Assembly (NCBI RefSeq): GCF_016765775.1
Contig: NZ_JAESVN010000001.1
Location: 434,001-498,000 of the forward strand
Direction of reading: 5' to 3'
Length of the DNA stretch: 64,000 nt
DNA from: Szabonella alba
GTDB taxonomy: Bacteria > Pseudomonadota > Alphaproteobacteria > Rhodobacterales > Rhodobacteraceae
Part shown: piece by piece, positions 26,644 through 36,285 of the stretch
Layout of the letters: each line of letters opens with the position of its first letter
How positions within the stretch are numbered: the first letter of the stretch is position 1
Translations under genes and position numbers: made by a program
Notes under the pieces: model-generated
Told to the model about the DNA's origin: nothing
Seen by the model: only the letters and a program-made list of their open reading frames with translations
Database searches by the model: none

Positions 26644-29468
26644 GCCCGCGCCCTTTCCACGCCTTCGGTGATCGCCTGACGCAGCTTGCGCTCCAGCGCC
26701 TCCTGTTTCGACTTTGCGTGCAGCTTCAGGCCGAACATGTCCTTGACGTAGAAGCTGTCCACCACCTGCGCGCCATAGGTCGCGATCACCGCCGAGGCGA
26801 TATAGATATGGTTCGCGGCCAGCGTGCGGGTCAGGTCATACAGAAGACCGGGCCGGTCGCGCGTATCCACCTCGATGATCGTGTAGATTTCCGAACCTTC
26901 ATTGTCGAAAGTGACATGGGTTGGAAAGCGGAATTCCCGTTCGCGTTTCTTGATCTTGTCGCGATCCTTCAGCGCCTCGCGGGCCACGACCTCACCGGCC
27001 AGCGTGCGCTCGATCATCTTGCGCAGGCGGGGCAGGCGGGCGGTCTCATAGGGGTGGCCTTCGCTGTCCTGCACCCAGAAAACGGCGGTGGCATAGCCGT
27101 CCTTGGATGTATAGGTGCGCGCATCGACGACATTCGCCCCGACCAGCGCCAGCGCGCCCGCCAGACGCGAAAAGATGCCCGGATGATCGGCCAGCGCAAA
27201 GGCCGCGCGGGTCGCATCGCGATCCGGCGCAGGGTGCAGGTCGATGCGGATCTCGTCATCCTTGATGCCGCGCAGAAGACCGGCAAAAACCTCCTGCGTT
27301 TCGGTCGAAAGACCCTGCCAATAGGGCGGGTAATGGCGCGCCAGTTCCACGCGCAGATCCTTGGCATCCCAGCCGGTCAGCTTTTCGCGCAACAGTTTGC
27401 GCGCCTCATCGGCGCGGTTCTCGCGGTTCAATGTCTCGAACCCGCCTTCCAGCGCGGTTGCCGTGTCGCGATAAAGCTGCCGCAGCAGCATGGCCTTCCA
27501 GTTGTTCCATGTGCCGGGGCCGACGCCCCGGATATCGCAGACCGTCAGCACCGTCAGCAGATCCAGCCGTTTCTTGGATTTCACCGCCTTGGCAAAATCG
27601 CGCACCGTGCGCGGATCGCTTAGATCGCGTTTCTGTGCCATGTCCGACATCAGAAGGTGATAGCGGACCAGCCATTCCACGGTCTCGGCATCCTCGGCAT
27701 TCAGCCCCAGACGCGGTGCCACCCGGCGGGCGATCTGCGCACCAAGGATGGAATGATCCTCGGGCCGTCCTTTGCCGATATCGTGCAGCAGCAGCGCAAG
27801 ATACAGAACCTTGCGATTGACCCCGTCCTTGAGGATCGACGAGGACAGCGGTAATTCCTCGATCAACTCCTCGCGCTCGATCTGCGCAAGGGTTGAGATG
27901 CATTGAATCGTATGCTCATCCACCGTGTAGTGGTGATAGACGTTGAACTGCATCATCGCGACGATGGGTTCGAATTCGGGGATGAAGGCGGACAGCACGC
28001 CCAGTTCGTTCATCCGCCGCAATGCGCGTTCCGGATTGCCATGTTTCAGCAAAAGATCGTGGAAGATCGAGATCGACTCACGATTGCTGCGCATCGCATC
28101 GTCGATCAGGTCCAGATTTGCCGTGATCTGGCGCATCGCGGCCGGATGGATCAGAAGGCCGGTGCGAAGGGCCTCGGCAAAGATGCGCAGGATGTTCAGG
28201 GGTTCGGCGCGGAAATCCTCGGCCTCGGCGAAATCGACACGACCCTGCACCAGCCGGAACCCGTGTTTCAGTGCCTTGCGGCGGCGGAAAAACCCGATCA
28301 GCGCCGGTTCGCTTTTGGCGTGGCGCGCCTCAAGCTGGGTCAGGAAAATCCGCGTCAACTCTCCCACGCGGGTGGCGTGGCGGAAGTAGTCCTGCATGAA
28401 ATGTTCGACCGCGCGCCGCCCGGCCGTGTCGGAATATCCCATCCGCGCGGCCACCTCGACCTGCAGATCGAAGGTCAGCTGATCCATCGCCCGACCGGCG
28501 ATGAAATGCAGATGGCAGCGGATGTCCCACAGGAAGTTCTCGGCCGTGGCGAAGGTCTCGTATTCGTCCTGCGTGAACAACCCGGCCTCGACCAGCCCCG
28601 AGGCCGATTGCACGCGGTGCAGGTATTTGCCGATCCAGTACAACGTCTGAAGATCGCGCAGCCCCCCCTTGCCCTCTTTGATATTGGGTTCCAGCACATA
28701 GCGCTGACCGCCCTGCCGCCGGTGGCGTTCGCTGCGCTCGGCCAGTTTCGCCTCGATGAATTCCGGCCCGCTTTTGCGGAAAAGATCGGACCAGAGCTTT
28801 TCGCGCAATTCCAGCGCCAGCGGTTCATGCCCGGCAATGAAACGGCGTTCCAGAAGGGCGGTGCGGATGGTGATGTCTTCCCGCGCAAGGCGGATGCAGT
28901 CCTTTACGGTGCGGGTGGCATGGCCGACCTTCAGCTTCAGATCCCACAGGATGTAAAGCATCGATTCAACGACAGATTCTGCCCAGGGCGTGACCTTCCA
29001 GGGCGTCAGGAACAACAGATCCACATCTGAATAGGGCGCCATCTCGGCCCGCCCGTAACCGCCCACGGCCACCACCGCGATGCGTTCACTTTCCGTCGGA
29101 TTGGCCAGCGGATGCAGATGATCGCGCGCAATATCCAGCGCCAGCGTGACAATCCGGTCGGTCAGCCAGGCCATGGCGCGGATCAGATGCCGGGCCTTGC
29201 GCGGATGGGCAAGAAAAGCCGCCGCCAGCCGTTCATTGGCCCGTGCCCGTGCCTCGGTCAGATGCCGCACGGCGATACTCCGGGCGGCGCGTGTGTCGCC
29301 CGCAGCCTCGGCCTTGATCTCGGTTGCCATGGCGCGCAGCAGCGCCTCGGGATCAAGCATCGCCTCGGGCGGCAGCAACAGATCCGCCATTCCGACACCG
29401 GTCAGGTTCGGAAAGGGCAGTGGGCCCTTGTCGGCCAGGGGCAGGGGCTGGGCCGCGGATGGTGTCAT
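26640..29468 (-). CDS. glnD: [Protein-PII] uridylyltransferase / uridylyl-removing enzyme
   Basis: Senses glutamine and adds or removes UMP on PII proteins, controlling nitrogen assimilation. The 942-residue protein shows the nucleotidyltransferase signature GGYGRAEMAPYSDVDLLFL, then the linker GlnD helical region, an HD domain (LLLHDIGKG and HSILGAQ) for UMP removal, and two ACT domains at the C-terminus (one after GIFSRLAGALAL, one after DRPGLLYDLTRTL) for glutamine sensing. ATG 29468 is preferred; an in-frame codon 19 residues upstream would overlap the LpoA-like stop. It follows that gene by 37 bases and overlaps murJ, so the three form one minus-strand operon. Confidence 0.97.
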   Translation of the reverse strand: MTPSAAQPLPLADKGPLPFPNLTGVGMADLLLPPEAMLDPEALLRAMATEIKAEAAGDTRAARSIAVRHLTEARARANERLAAAFLAHPRKARHLIRAMAWLTDRIVTLALDIARDHLHPLANPTESERIAVVAVGGYGRAEMAPYSDVDLLFLTPWKVTPWAESVVESMLYILWDLKLKVGHATRTVKDCIRLAREDITIRTALLERRFIAGHEPLALELREKLWSDLFRKSGPEFIEAKLAERSERHRRQGGQRYVLEPNIKEGKGGLRDLQTLYWIGKYLHRVQSASGLVEAGLFTQDEYETFATAENFLWDIRCHLHFIAGRAMDQLTFDLQVEVAARMGYSDTAGRRAVEHFMQDYFRHATRVGELTRIFLTQLEARHAKSEPALIGFFRRRKALKHGFRLVQGRVDFAEAEDFRAEPLNILRIFAEALRTGLLIHPAAMRQITANLDLIDDAMRSNRESISIFHDLLLKHGNPERALRRMNELGVLSAFIPEFEPIVAMMQFNVYHHYTVDEHTIQCISTLAQIEREELIEELPLSSSILKDGVNRKVLYLALLLHDIGKGRPEDHSILGAQIARRVAPRLGLNAEDAETVEWLVRYHLLMSDMAQKRDLSDPRTVRDFAKAVKSKKRLDLLTVLTVCDIRGVGPGTWNNWKAMLLRQLYRDTATALEGGFETLNRENRADEARKLLREKLTGWDAKDLRVELARHYPPYWQGLSTETQEVFAGLLRGIKDDEIRIDLHPAPDRDATRAAFALADHPGIFSRLAGALALVGANVVDARTYTSKDGYATAVFWVQDSEGHPYETARLPRLRKMIERTLAGEVVAREALKDRDKIKKREREFRFPTHVTFDNEGSEIYTIIEVDTRDRPGLLYDLTRTLAANHIYIASAVIATYGAQVVDSFYVKDMFGLKLHAKSKQEALERKLRQAITEGVERARA

Positions 29469-29505
29469 GCTGTGCGGGTCCGGATCGAAGGGCGGACGGG
29501 CCGGG

Positions 29506-30690
29506 TCAGAACCCGGCGCCGCCAAAGCTGCGGGGCGCCGCGTCGATCACCACCATCTGGTTGTTACGGATCTGTGCCACGGCAAGGCCGCGCTCGTTGC
29601 TGCCATCGCCGCGCAGCCGGAAGATGCCGTTGACCCCGACAAAGCCCGAGCCTTGCGTCAGCGCGGAACCGGTCAGCGCATTGGACTGCCCGTTCTTGAC
29701 CAGCGCGCCGATGGCCGCAATCCCGTCATAGGCCAGCCCCGAAATCGGATGCGGCGCTTCGCCGAAAGCGGCCTGATAGCGCGACTGATACTGCTGATAG
29801 AGTGCCGGATCGGGCAGCGCGAACCAGCCGCCCTGCGTGCCCGGCAGCGACAAAGTGGCCGCCGGAATGTCCCAGCGGGTCAGGCCGATGAACTGCGCCA
29901 CGGACGTGTCGATGCGGTTGTCGCGCAGCATCTGCGTCAGCATCGGCAGCGCACCGGCGGTATCGGCGGTCATGAAGACCGCATCGGCCTCATTCGCGCG
30001 GATCTGGGCCGCAATCTGCGGCGCGGCCTGCACGATGCCGTTCTGCGAAAACTCATAGCCGACCGTTCCCACGACTGACCCGCCCGCATTGGCCACCCCG
30101 CGCTGGATCGCGGCGCGCCCGATCTCGCCTGCGGTGTTGCGGTCATGCACGACCATCACCCGGCGCTTGCCCTGCCGCGCCGCGTATGAGGCCAGCCGGT
30201 TCGCCGTGTTCTGGAAGGTCGGGCCGAGGACAAAGACATTGCCCCCCGCGATATCGGTATTGTTCGAGAAGCTCAGCACATTGATGCCGCGTCCGGCCAG
30301 CGCCACGCCCGCGGCATTGGCCTCTTGCGCAAAGACCGGCCCCAGCACGATCTTCGCGCCCTCATCGGCGGCGCGGATCGCCATGGCCTGCGCCTGACCG
30401 GGCTGGCCTGCGGTGTTGTAGACCCGCAGGTCGATGCGGACATTGCCCAGATCCGAGATGGCCAGACGCGCCGCATTCTGCAGCGAGCGGGCCAGCAGTT
30501 CATCGCTTGCCTGACCCGAGCCGGCCGGAACCAGCAGGGCGACGGGAATCGGCGCATTGGTGTCGATGGCCGGGCCGCGCGATGAGGCGACGGGCTGGCA
30601 GGCGGCCAGTGCGACCACCCCGAGTGCCACGGCAGCCCGCCCGATATGGCGGCGCAGGGTCTTGTGGGTACGGGTGAAAATGGACAACAT
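29506..30690 (-). CDS. LpoA-like lipoprotein, penicillin-binding protein activator family
   Basis: The 394-residue precursor has a lipoprotein signal ending LAAC (Cys31) and a type I periplasmic-binding fold (IPVALLVPAGSGQ, then GAKIVLGPVFAQEA, RRVMVVHDRNTAGEI, and AYDGIAAIGALV). This is the pattern of the C-terminal half of LpoA, the outer-membrane activator of PBP1A, and of alphaproteobacterial proteins annotated as penicillin-binding protein activators. The TPR half of E. coli LpoA is absent. The start ATG 30690 gives an ideal lipoprotein signal. It is divergent from rsmI (87 bases), an arrangement conserved from enterics to alphaproteobacteria, which supports the call. Direct PBP activation is not proven. 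Confidence 0.85.
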   Translation of the reverse strand: MLSIFTRTHKTLRRHIGRAAVALGVVALAACQPVASSRGPAIDTNAPIPVALLVPAGSGQASDELLARSLQNAARLAISDLGNVRIDLRVYNTAGQPGQAQAMAIRAADEGAKIVLGPVFAQEANAAGVALAGRGINVLSFSNNTDIAGGNVFVLGPTFQNTANRLASYAARQGKRRVMVVHDRNTAGEIGRAAIQRGVANAGGSVVGTVGYEFSQNGIVQAAPQIAAQIRANEADAVFMTADTAGALPMLTQMLRDNRIDTSVAQFIGLTRWDIPAATLSLPGTQGGWFALPDPALYQQYQSRYQAAFGEAPHPISGLAYDGIAAIGALVKNGQSNALTGSALTQGSGFVGVNGIFRLRGDGSNERGLAVAQIRNNQMVVIDAAPRSFGGAGF

Positions 30691-30777
30691 CAAGGTTCCC
30701 TCGCGGCAGATCCGGTCATTTGGCGACAGCCTATGCGTTTCGGGGCGCGAAGTAAACTTTCGAAGGACCGTAAAGCC

Positions 30778-31686
30778 ATGACCGCCGAGGACCATGCCGA
30801 TCCCCGCCCTCAGGGCTTTCGCCCCGACCCGCGTCCGCTGGAACCGGGGCTGCATTTCGTCGCCACGCCCATCGGGGCCGCGCGGGATATCACCTTGCGC
30901 GCGCTGGATATTCTGGCCAAGGCCGATGTTCTGGCCGCCGAGGATACGCGCACGCTCCGCCATCTGATGGAGATCCATGGCATCGCCCTGGGCGCAAGGC
31001 GGATCATTGCCTATCACGACCATAACGGTGATCGGGTGCGCCCGCTGCTGCTGGCCCGGCTGGCCGAGGGCAAAAGTGTCGCCTATGCCTCCGAGGCGGG
31101 CACGCCGCTGGTGGCCGATCCCGGCTTTCCCCTTGCGCGGGAGGCGATTGCGGCAGGGCACACTCTGCGCGCCGCACCCGGCCCCTCGGCGCTGCTGGCG
31201 GCGCTGACCGTGGCGGGATTGCCGACGGACCAGTTCCATTTCTCAGGTTTTCTGCCCGCCACCCGCAGCGCCCGCCGCCGGGCCATTGCGGACTTGCGCG
31301 CGGTGCCCGGCACCATCGTTCTTTACGAATCACCGCGCCGGGTGCGCGCGCTGCTGGAGGATCTGGCCGAGGGTCTGGGGGCTGCGCGTGAGGCCGCCCT
31401 GTGCCGCGAGTTGACCAAACGCTTTGAGGAAACCCGGCGGGGCAGTCTGGCAGCCCTGATCGATGGGTTCGGCGAGGCCACGCCCAAGGGCGAATTCGTG
31501 GTTTTGGTCGCCCCGGCCACGGAGGCACCGGCGGAACCCGAGGATCTGGCCGCTGAAATTGCCCGGGCGCTGCCCGGGCGGCATGTGAAGGAGGTTGCGG
31601 CGGAACTGGCGCTGAAACATGGGCTGAATAAACGGGATGTTTACCAGTTGGCCCTAGAGGTGAGAAAGACCATGGAGGACGGATGA
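30778..31686 (+). CDS. rsmI: 16S rRNA (cytidine1402-2'-O)-methyltransferase
   Basis: Methylates the ribose of C1402 in the decoding centre of 16S rRNA using SAM. The 302-residue protein belongs to the tetrapyrrole-methylase fold: LHFVATPIGAARDITLRAL (about 24-42), LAAEDTRTLRHL, SEAGTPLVADPGF (the SAM loop near 103-115), and APGPSALLAAL. ATG 30778 follows AAGGA. It overlaps yraN by four bases (ATGATGA), so the two are coupled. The pair rsmI-yraN divergent from an LpoA-like gene is a widely conserved neighbourhood. Confidence 0.96.
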   Translation: MTAEDHADPRPQGFRPDPRPLEPGLHFVATPIGAARDITLRALDILAKADVLAAEDTRTLRHLMEIHGIALGARRIIAYHDHNGDRVRPLLLARLAEGKSVAYASEAGTPLVADPGFPLAREAIAAGHTLRAAPGPSALLAALTVAGLPTDQFHFSGFLPATRSARRRAIADLRAVPGTIVLYESPRRVRALLEDLAEGLGAAREAALCRELTKRFEETRRGSLAALIDGFGEATPKGEFVVLVAPATEAPAEPEDLAAEIARALPGRHVKEVAAELALKHGLNKRDVYQLALEVRKTMEDG

Positions 31687-32078
31687 TGGCCCAGACCCCA
31701 AATGCGATATCCGATTGCCGCCGGAACCGGGGGCGGGTGGCCTTTCATTCGGGCCACGCGGCCGAACAGGCGGTGGCCCGGCATTACGACCGGCAGGGCG
31801 CTCCGATTGCCGCCTTGCGCTGGCGTGGCAGCGCCGGAGAGATCGACCTTGTCGCACGGGAGGGACTTGCCGTGGTGTTCATCGAGGTCAAGAAGGCCGC
31901 AACCCATGCCGAGGCGGCTTATCGTCTGTCGCGGCGGCAGATGGACCGGATTTATGCGGCGGCTTCGGAGTTTCTGGCCGGTGAACCGGCAGGACAGATG
32001 ACCGAAAGCCGTTTCGATGTTGCCCTTGTCGACGCGCAGGGCCGGGTCGAGATCATACAGGATGCATTCTGCGCCTGA
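31683..32078 (+). CDS. yraN: YraN/UPF0102 family nuclease-fold protein
   Basis: The 131-residue protein has the restriction-endonuclease-like core of UPF0102: an N-terminal helix (GHAAEQAVARHYDRQG), then the PD-(D/E)XK residues D55 (in GEIDLV) and E68-V-K70 (in VFIEVKK), and a tail of helices (SRRQMDRIYAAASEFL). The metal-binding residues are intact, so nuclease activity is possible, but the biological role of the family is not settled. It starts inside the rsmI stop; gshB follows after 129 bases. Confidence 0.9.
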   Translation: MMAQTPNAISDCRRNRGRVAFHSGHAAEQAVARHYDRQGAPIAALRWRGSAGEIDLVAREGLAVVFIEVKKAATHAEAAYRLSRRQMDRIYAAASEFLAGEPAGQMTESRFDVALVDAQGRVEIIQDAFCA

Positions 32079-32207
32079 CGAATTCGGCATTCTTGCCGTG
32101 CATTTCGCTGTCGGGCCGGGCGCGGGATTATACGGGCGAATGACAGGGGCGGATTGCAAGCGCCCGACCCTTGCGGCAAAGAAGGGCTGCACAGGAAGGG
32201 AAAGCCC

Positions 32208-33152
32208 ATGCGTCTCAAGGTTGCCTTGCAGATGGATCCTATCGGATCCGTAAATATCCATGCCGACAGCACGTTCCGCATCGCGATTGAGGCGCAGGAG
32301 CGGGGTCATTCGCTGTTTTTCTACACGCCTGACAAGCTGGCCTTCCGCGACGGGCGGGTGGTGGCGCGCGGATTTCCGATCACGCTGCGCCGCGTGGTCG
32401 GCGATCATGTCGACTATGGTGCGGAAACCGAGGTCGATCTGGCCGATTTCGACGTGGTCTGGCTGCGGCAGGATCCGCCTTTCGACATGGGCTATATCAC
32501 CACTACCCATCTGCTGGAACTGATCCATCCGCGCACGCTGGTCGTCAATGACCCGTTCTGGGTGCGCAATTTTCCCGAGAAACTGCTGGTCCTGCGCTTT
32601 CCCGACCTGATTCCACCAACGATGATCGCACGGGATCTGGACACGATCCGCGCCTTCAAGGCCGAACATGGCGATGTCATCCTGAAACCGCTTTACGGCA
32701 ATGGCGGCGCGGGGGTGTTCCGGCTGGACCCCAATGACCGCAACCTGTCCTCGCTGCACGAGCTGTTCACCGGCATGAGCCGTGAGCCGCTGATCGTGCA
32801 GAAATTCCTGCCTGCCGTCGCAAAAGGCGACAAGCGGGTGATTCTGGTCGATGGTGAAGTGGTTGGCGCCATCAACCGCGTGCCGCAGGAGGGCGAGACC
32901 CGGTCGAACATGCATGTCGGCGGGCGGGCCGAGAAGGTGGCGCTGACGGATCGCGACCGTGAAATCTGCGCCGCCATCGGCCCGACGCTGCGCGATCATG
33001 GCCAGATCTTTGTCGGCATCGATGTGATCGGCGATTACCTGACCGAGATCAACGTCACCTCGCCCACCGGCCTGCAGGAGATGGAACGATTCGACGGCAC
33101 CAATGCCTCGGCGCTGATATGGGAGGCGATTGAGGCAAAGCGGCGGGGCTGA
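32208..33152 (+). CDS. gshB: Glutathione synthetase
   Basis: ATP-grasp enzyme that adds glycine to gamma-glutamylcysteine to form glutathione. The 314-residue chain opens with the GshB N-terminal domain ([14 protein letters not shown]), has [16 protein letters not shown] near 83-98, and the ATP-binding elements [17 protein letters not shown] (about 160-176) and [18 protein letters not shown] (273-290), with the metal ligands in EIN. ATG 32208 follows GGAAGGG; upstream in-frame codons are not needed. The gene sits after rsmI-yraN, a common arrangement. GshA is not in the window. It is convergent with comM. Confidence 0.96.
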   Translation: MRLKVALQMDPIGSVNIHADSTFRIAIEAQERGHSLFFYTPDKLAFRDGRVVARGFPITLRRVVGDHVDYGAETEVDLADFDVVWLRQDPPFDMGYITTTHLLELIHPRTLVVNDPFWVRNFPEKLLVLRFPDLIPPTMIARDLDTIRAFKAEHGDVILKPLYGNGGAGVFRLDPNDRNLSSLHELFTGMSREPLIVQKFLPAVAKGDKRVILVDGEVVGAINRVPQEGETRSNMHVGGRAEKVALTDRDREICAAIGPTLRDHGQIFVGIDVIGDYLTEINVTSPTGLQEMERFDGTNASALIWEAIEAKRRG

Positions 33153-33194
33153 TCCAGCCCGCGCCGGTTGCGTTTGAGGCATCGGACGCGGTCT

Positions 33195-34715
33195 TCAGCC
33201 CTGACCTGCCCGCCCGATGGCCAGCCGGAAGCTGACCGCCTCGGCGATATGGGGTTTGCGGATCGCGGGCGCGCCCTCCAGATCGGCAATCGTGCGCGCG
33301 ACGCGCAGGATTCGGTGATAGCCGCGCGCTGTAAGGCCGAATCGTTCCGCCACCAGCGTAAGCAGCGCCCGCCCCTCGGCATCGGGGCTGGCGATCTCAT
33401 CCAAAAGCGCGCCTTCGGCTTCGGAATTGACGCGCACCGGGGCATGGGCGGCAAAACGCGCTGACTGGATCTGCCGCGCTTTCGCGACCCGTTCGGCGAT
33501 CTGCGCCGAGGGTTCGCCGCTGGCGGGCAGGTCAAGATCCTGAAAATCCACCGGCGGCACCTCGACCCGCAGATCGAACCGGTCCATCAGCGGACCCGAG
33601 ATGCGGCCCAGATAATCCTCACCGCAGGCGGGAACGCGGGCGCAGGCGCGCGCAGCATCGGCCAGATAGCCGCATTTGCAGGGATTGGCCGCCGCGATCA
33701 GCAGAAAACGGCAGGGATAGCGGATATGGGCATTGGCCCGGGCAACGACCACCTCACCGGTCTCGATGGGCTGGCGCAGGGTTTCCAGCACGGTGCGGGG
33801 AAATTCGGGAAATTCATCCATGAACAGCACGCCATTATGCGCAAGGCTGATTTGGCCGGGCCGCGCGCCCCGGCCCCCGCCGACGATTGCCGCCATCGAG
33901 GCGGTATGATGCGGCTCACAAAACGGTCGCGCGCGCGAGATCCCGCCTTCGGTCAGCAATCCGGCGAGAGAATGGATCATCGAGGTTTCCAGTGCCTCGG
34001 GCGCCGAAAGCGGTGGCAGGATGCCCGGAAGCCGCGCGGCGAGCATGGATTTCCCCGATCCCGGGGCGCCGACCAACAGCAGGTGATGCCGCCCCGAGGC
34101 CGCGATTTCCAGCGCGCGCTTGGCCCGTTCCTGTCCTTTCACATCGCGCATGTCGCGTGCGAAAGGGGGCAGCGCGACCTCACCCGCCTCGGCGGGGGCA
34201 ATCGGGGCCTGACCGGTGAAATGGCGCAGCACATCCGACAGCGTGGCCGCCCCCAGCACCTGCGTCGCCCCCACCCATGCCGCCTCTGCCCCGCAGGCGG
34301 CGGGGCAAAGCAGCGCGCGGTCGGATTCAGCAGCGGCAAGGGCGGCGGGCAGGGCGCCCGCAACCGGCATCAGCCGCCCGTCCAGCGACAATTCCCCAAG
34401 CGCCACGACAGAGGCCGCCGCATCACGCGGCAGCACATCCAGCGCGCAAAGCAGCGCCAGCGCGATGGGAAGGTCGAAATGCGAGCCTTCCTTGGGCAGG
34501 TCGGCAGGGGCCAGATTGACCGTGATCCGCTTGGCAGGCAGGGCAATCGACATCGCGGTCAGGGCCGCGCGCACCCTTTCGCGCGCTTCGCTGACCGCCT
34601 TGTCGGGCAGGCCCACGATGCTGAAGGCTGGAAGGCCCGCCGTGACCGCGCATTGCACCTCGACCTGCCGCGCCTCCACCCCTTCAAAGGCGACCGTAAA
34701 GGCGCTTGCGATCAT
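33195..34715 (-). CDS. comM: YifB/ComM family AAA+ ATPase
   Basis: The 506-residue protein has the N-terminal Lon-protease-like (ChlI) domain starting VEARQVEVQCAVTAGLPAF, a central AAA+ Mg-chelatase module with Walker A GAPGSGKSM (about 217-225) and Walker B VLFMDEF, and a C-terminal winged domain (RGYHRILRVARTIADLE). ComM is a hexameric helicase that drives branch migration of DNA taken up during transformation, in Vibrio and others. It is present in many bacteria not known to be competent, and no competence gene is in this window, so a general recombination role is possible. Starts at ATG 34715 and stands alone. Confidence 0.92.
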   Translation of the reverse strand: MIASAFTVAFEGVEARQVEVQCAVTAGLPAFSIVGLPDKAVSEARERVRAALTAMSIALPAKRITVNLAPADLPKEGSHFDLPIALALLCALDVLPRDAAASVVALGELSLDGRLMPVAGALPAALAAAESDRALLCPAACGAEAAWVGATQVLGAATLSDVLRHFTGQAPIAPAEAGEVALPPFARDMRDVKGQERAKRALEIAASGRHHLLLVGAPGSGKSMLAARLPGILPPLSAPEALETSMIHSLAGLLTEGGISRARPFCEPHHTASMAAIVGGGRGARPGQISLAHNGVLFMDEFPEFPRTVLETLRQPIETGEVVVARANAHIRYPCRFLLIAAANPCKCGYLADAARACARVPACGEDYLGRISGPLMDRFDLRVEVPPVDFQDLDLPASGEPSAQIAERVAKARQIQSARFAAHAPVRVNSEAEGALLDEIASPDAEGRALLTLVAERFGLTARGYHRILRVARTIADLEGAPAIRKPHIAEAVSFRLAIGRAGQG

Positions 34716-34768
34716 TCCGGGGCCCTTGCCGCTTGTTCATCTTGGTTAATGAATAGCGGGTCAAAGGT

Positions 34769-35638
34769 TTACGCCCGGTAAATGGCCATGAAGGCGGGCC
34801 AGGCCTCGGGGTCGGCGGCGGTCTTGTCGCGGCAGAAGGCGTTGCAAAAGCCCCAGACGCGTCCGCCTGCTTCCAGAAAATGCGTGACCGGATCGCCGGA
34901 ATAGGGGCAGGCGGCATTGACGGATGGGCCGCTTTCCACCGCGCGTGCAGGCAGCGGGGCGGCGGCGGGCCAGGGACGCTGTGGCCAGTCGCGCCGATAG
35001 AAGGGTTGGTCCGGCCCCTCAACCCGCCCCATCGCGCGCCAGCGCCGCAAGGCCGGATCGGCCAGATGCGCCGCGACATACTGCGCCGCCTGCGGTCCGA
35101 CCGGCAGGTTATAGGTCGCAATACGCGTCGCGACCGGGGCAAAGAACACATCCGCTGCCGAATACTCGCCGCAAAGCCAGGGGCCGGGGGATCCGGTCTG
35201 TGCCCTTGCCCAGCCCCAGATCTGTTCCAGCCGCGCCAGATCGGCCAGCACGGGTTCAGGCGGGTCGCAACGCTCATAACTGCTGCGCAGGTTCATCGGG
35301 CAATGACTGCGCAGCGCGCCAAAGGCTGCATGCATTTCCGCCGCAAGCGCACGGGCCACGGCGCGGGCCTTTGCATCCTGCGGCCAGATCCCGGCCAAAG
35401 GGTGGCGCGAGGCCAGTTCCTCGGCAATGGCAAGGCTGTCGGGGATCACCGTGCCATCCTCAAGCCGCAGGGCAGGCACGCTGCGGGCGGGCGCGAAATC
35501 GCGCAGAAGGGCGGTGAAGTCATCGGAATAAAGCCGCACTCGGCGGGTGGTGACAGGGATGCCGAAGGCTTCGAACAAAAGCCAGCCGCGCAGGGACCAG
35601 CTGGAATAGCTGCGATCACCGATGGCGAGTTCATACAT
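34769..35638 (-). CDS. Glutathione S-transferase with C-terminal TRASH-like Cys motif
   Basis: Residues 1-80 are a thioredoxin-like GST domain (RSYSSWSLRGWLLFEAFGIPV, then VPALRLEDGTVIPDSLAI with the cis-Pro and the D-S pair), and about 90-205 the helical GST domain. A Pro/Ala-rich linker leads to the last 47 residues, where C244, C265 and C269 are spaced C-X20-C-X3-C, exactly the TRASH/YHS metal-binding pattern (CPYSGD ... GFCNAFCRD). The fusion would tie glutathione chemistry to metal binding; that is inference. The 289-residue length fits the fusion. ATG 35638 is chosen over upstream in-frame codons because the family begins MYELAIGDRSYSSW. It is monocistronic; convergent neighbours are absent. 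Confidence 0.82.
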   Translation of the reverse strand: MYELAIGDRSYSSWSLRGWLLFEAFGIPVTTRRVRLYSDDFTALLRDFAPARSVPALRLEDGTVIPDSLAIAEELASRHPLAGIWPQDAKARAVARALAAEMHAAFGALRSHCPMNLRSSYERCDPPEPVLADLARLEQIWGWARAQTGSPGPWLCGEYSAADVFFAPVATRIATYNLPVGPQAAQYVAAHLADPALRRWRAMGRVEGPDQPFYRRDWPQRPWPAAAPLPARAVESGPSVNAACPYSGDPVTHFLEAGGRVWGFCNAFCRDKTAADPEAWPAFMAIYRA

Positions 35639-35718
35639 GATCCGTCCTTTCCGATGGGTCGGAGCCGGATTTAGCAGGGGCGGCGCGTCGGGGGAAATGA
35701 CGCTTTGTGCGGGGGGTA

Positions 35719-36285
35719 TCACGGAATGTGATTGATCCGCGCCGCAGCCCAACCCTGTGGGCCAAGGGTCAGCTCGGTCAGGGAAAGCGGGTCGATCCGA
35801 TGGGCGAAGGCCTCATAGGGCGTGATGCCAAGGGCGCGCTGTACCTGCGTCAGGATCACCCCGAAATGGGCCACAAGAATCAGATCGCCCGCATGGGCCG
35901 TCAGCAGGCGGTCAACGCATGCATTGACGCGGGCACCGACCGCGTTCCAGCTATCGCCGCCCGGCGGGGCAATGTCGCCGGGCCGGTCCCAATAGGCCCG
36001 CAGATGGTCCTGATCGGCAATCTCGGCATGGTGCTGCATCTCCCAGTCGCCGAAATGAATCTCGCGCAGGGCGGGGTCGGGGGGCAGGCGGAGGCGGTTC
36101 CCGGCAATGGCATCGGCGGTGGTTACCGCGCGCTGCAGATCGGATGAGATGACGGGAACCTGCGGCAGGGCCGCCGACAGCCGGGCAAGGGCGGCAAGGT
36201 CGGACAGATCGGCGGGCAGGTCGGTCCAGCCCACCAGCGCGCGGGCATGGGTCGGCCCGTGGCGCAGCCAGAAAAGCCGTCTCAT
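35719..36285 (-). CDS. Histidine phosphatase, probably alpha-ribazole phosphatase
   Basis: The 188-residue protein has the phosphoglycerate-mutase-like phosphohistidine motif LRHGPT (residues 7-12, His9), the second Arg in SSDLQRAVTTA, the acid region REIHFGDWE and the second catalytic His in LVAHFGVI. Its start codon overlaps the cobU stop (ATGA), so it is co-translated with the cobinamide kinase. That context suggests it removes phosphate from alpha-ribazole phosphate in cobalamin assembly (CobC). Sequence alone cannot separate it from other small histidine phosphatases, so I leave the symbol blank. Confidence 0.8.
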   Translation of the reverse strand: MRRLFWLRHGPTHARALVGWTDLPADLSDLAALARLSAALPQVPVISSDLQRAVTTADAIAGNRLRLPPDPALREIHFGDWEMQHHAEIADQDHLRAYWDRPGDIAPPGGDSWNAVGARVNACVDRLLTAHAGDLILVAHFGVILTQVQRALGITPYEAFAHRIDPLSLTELTLGPQGWAAARINHIP

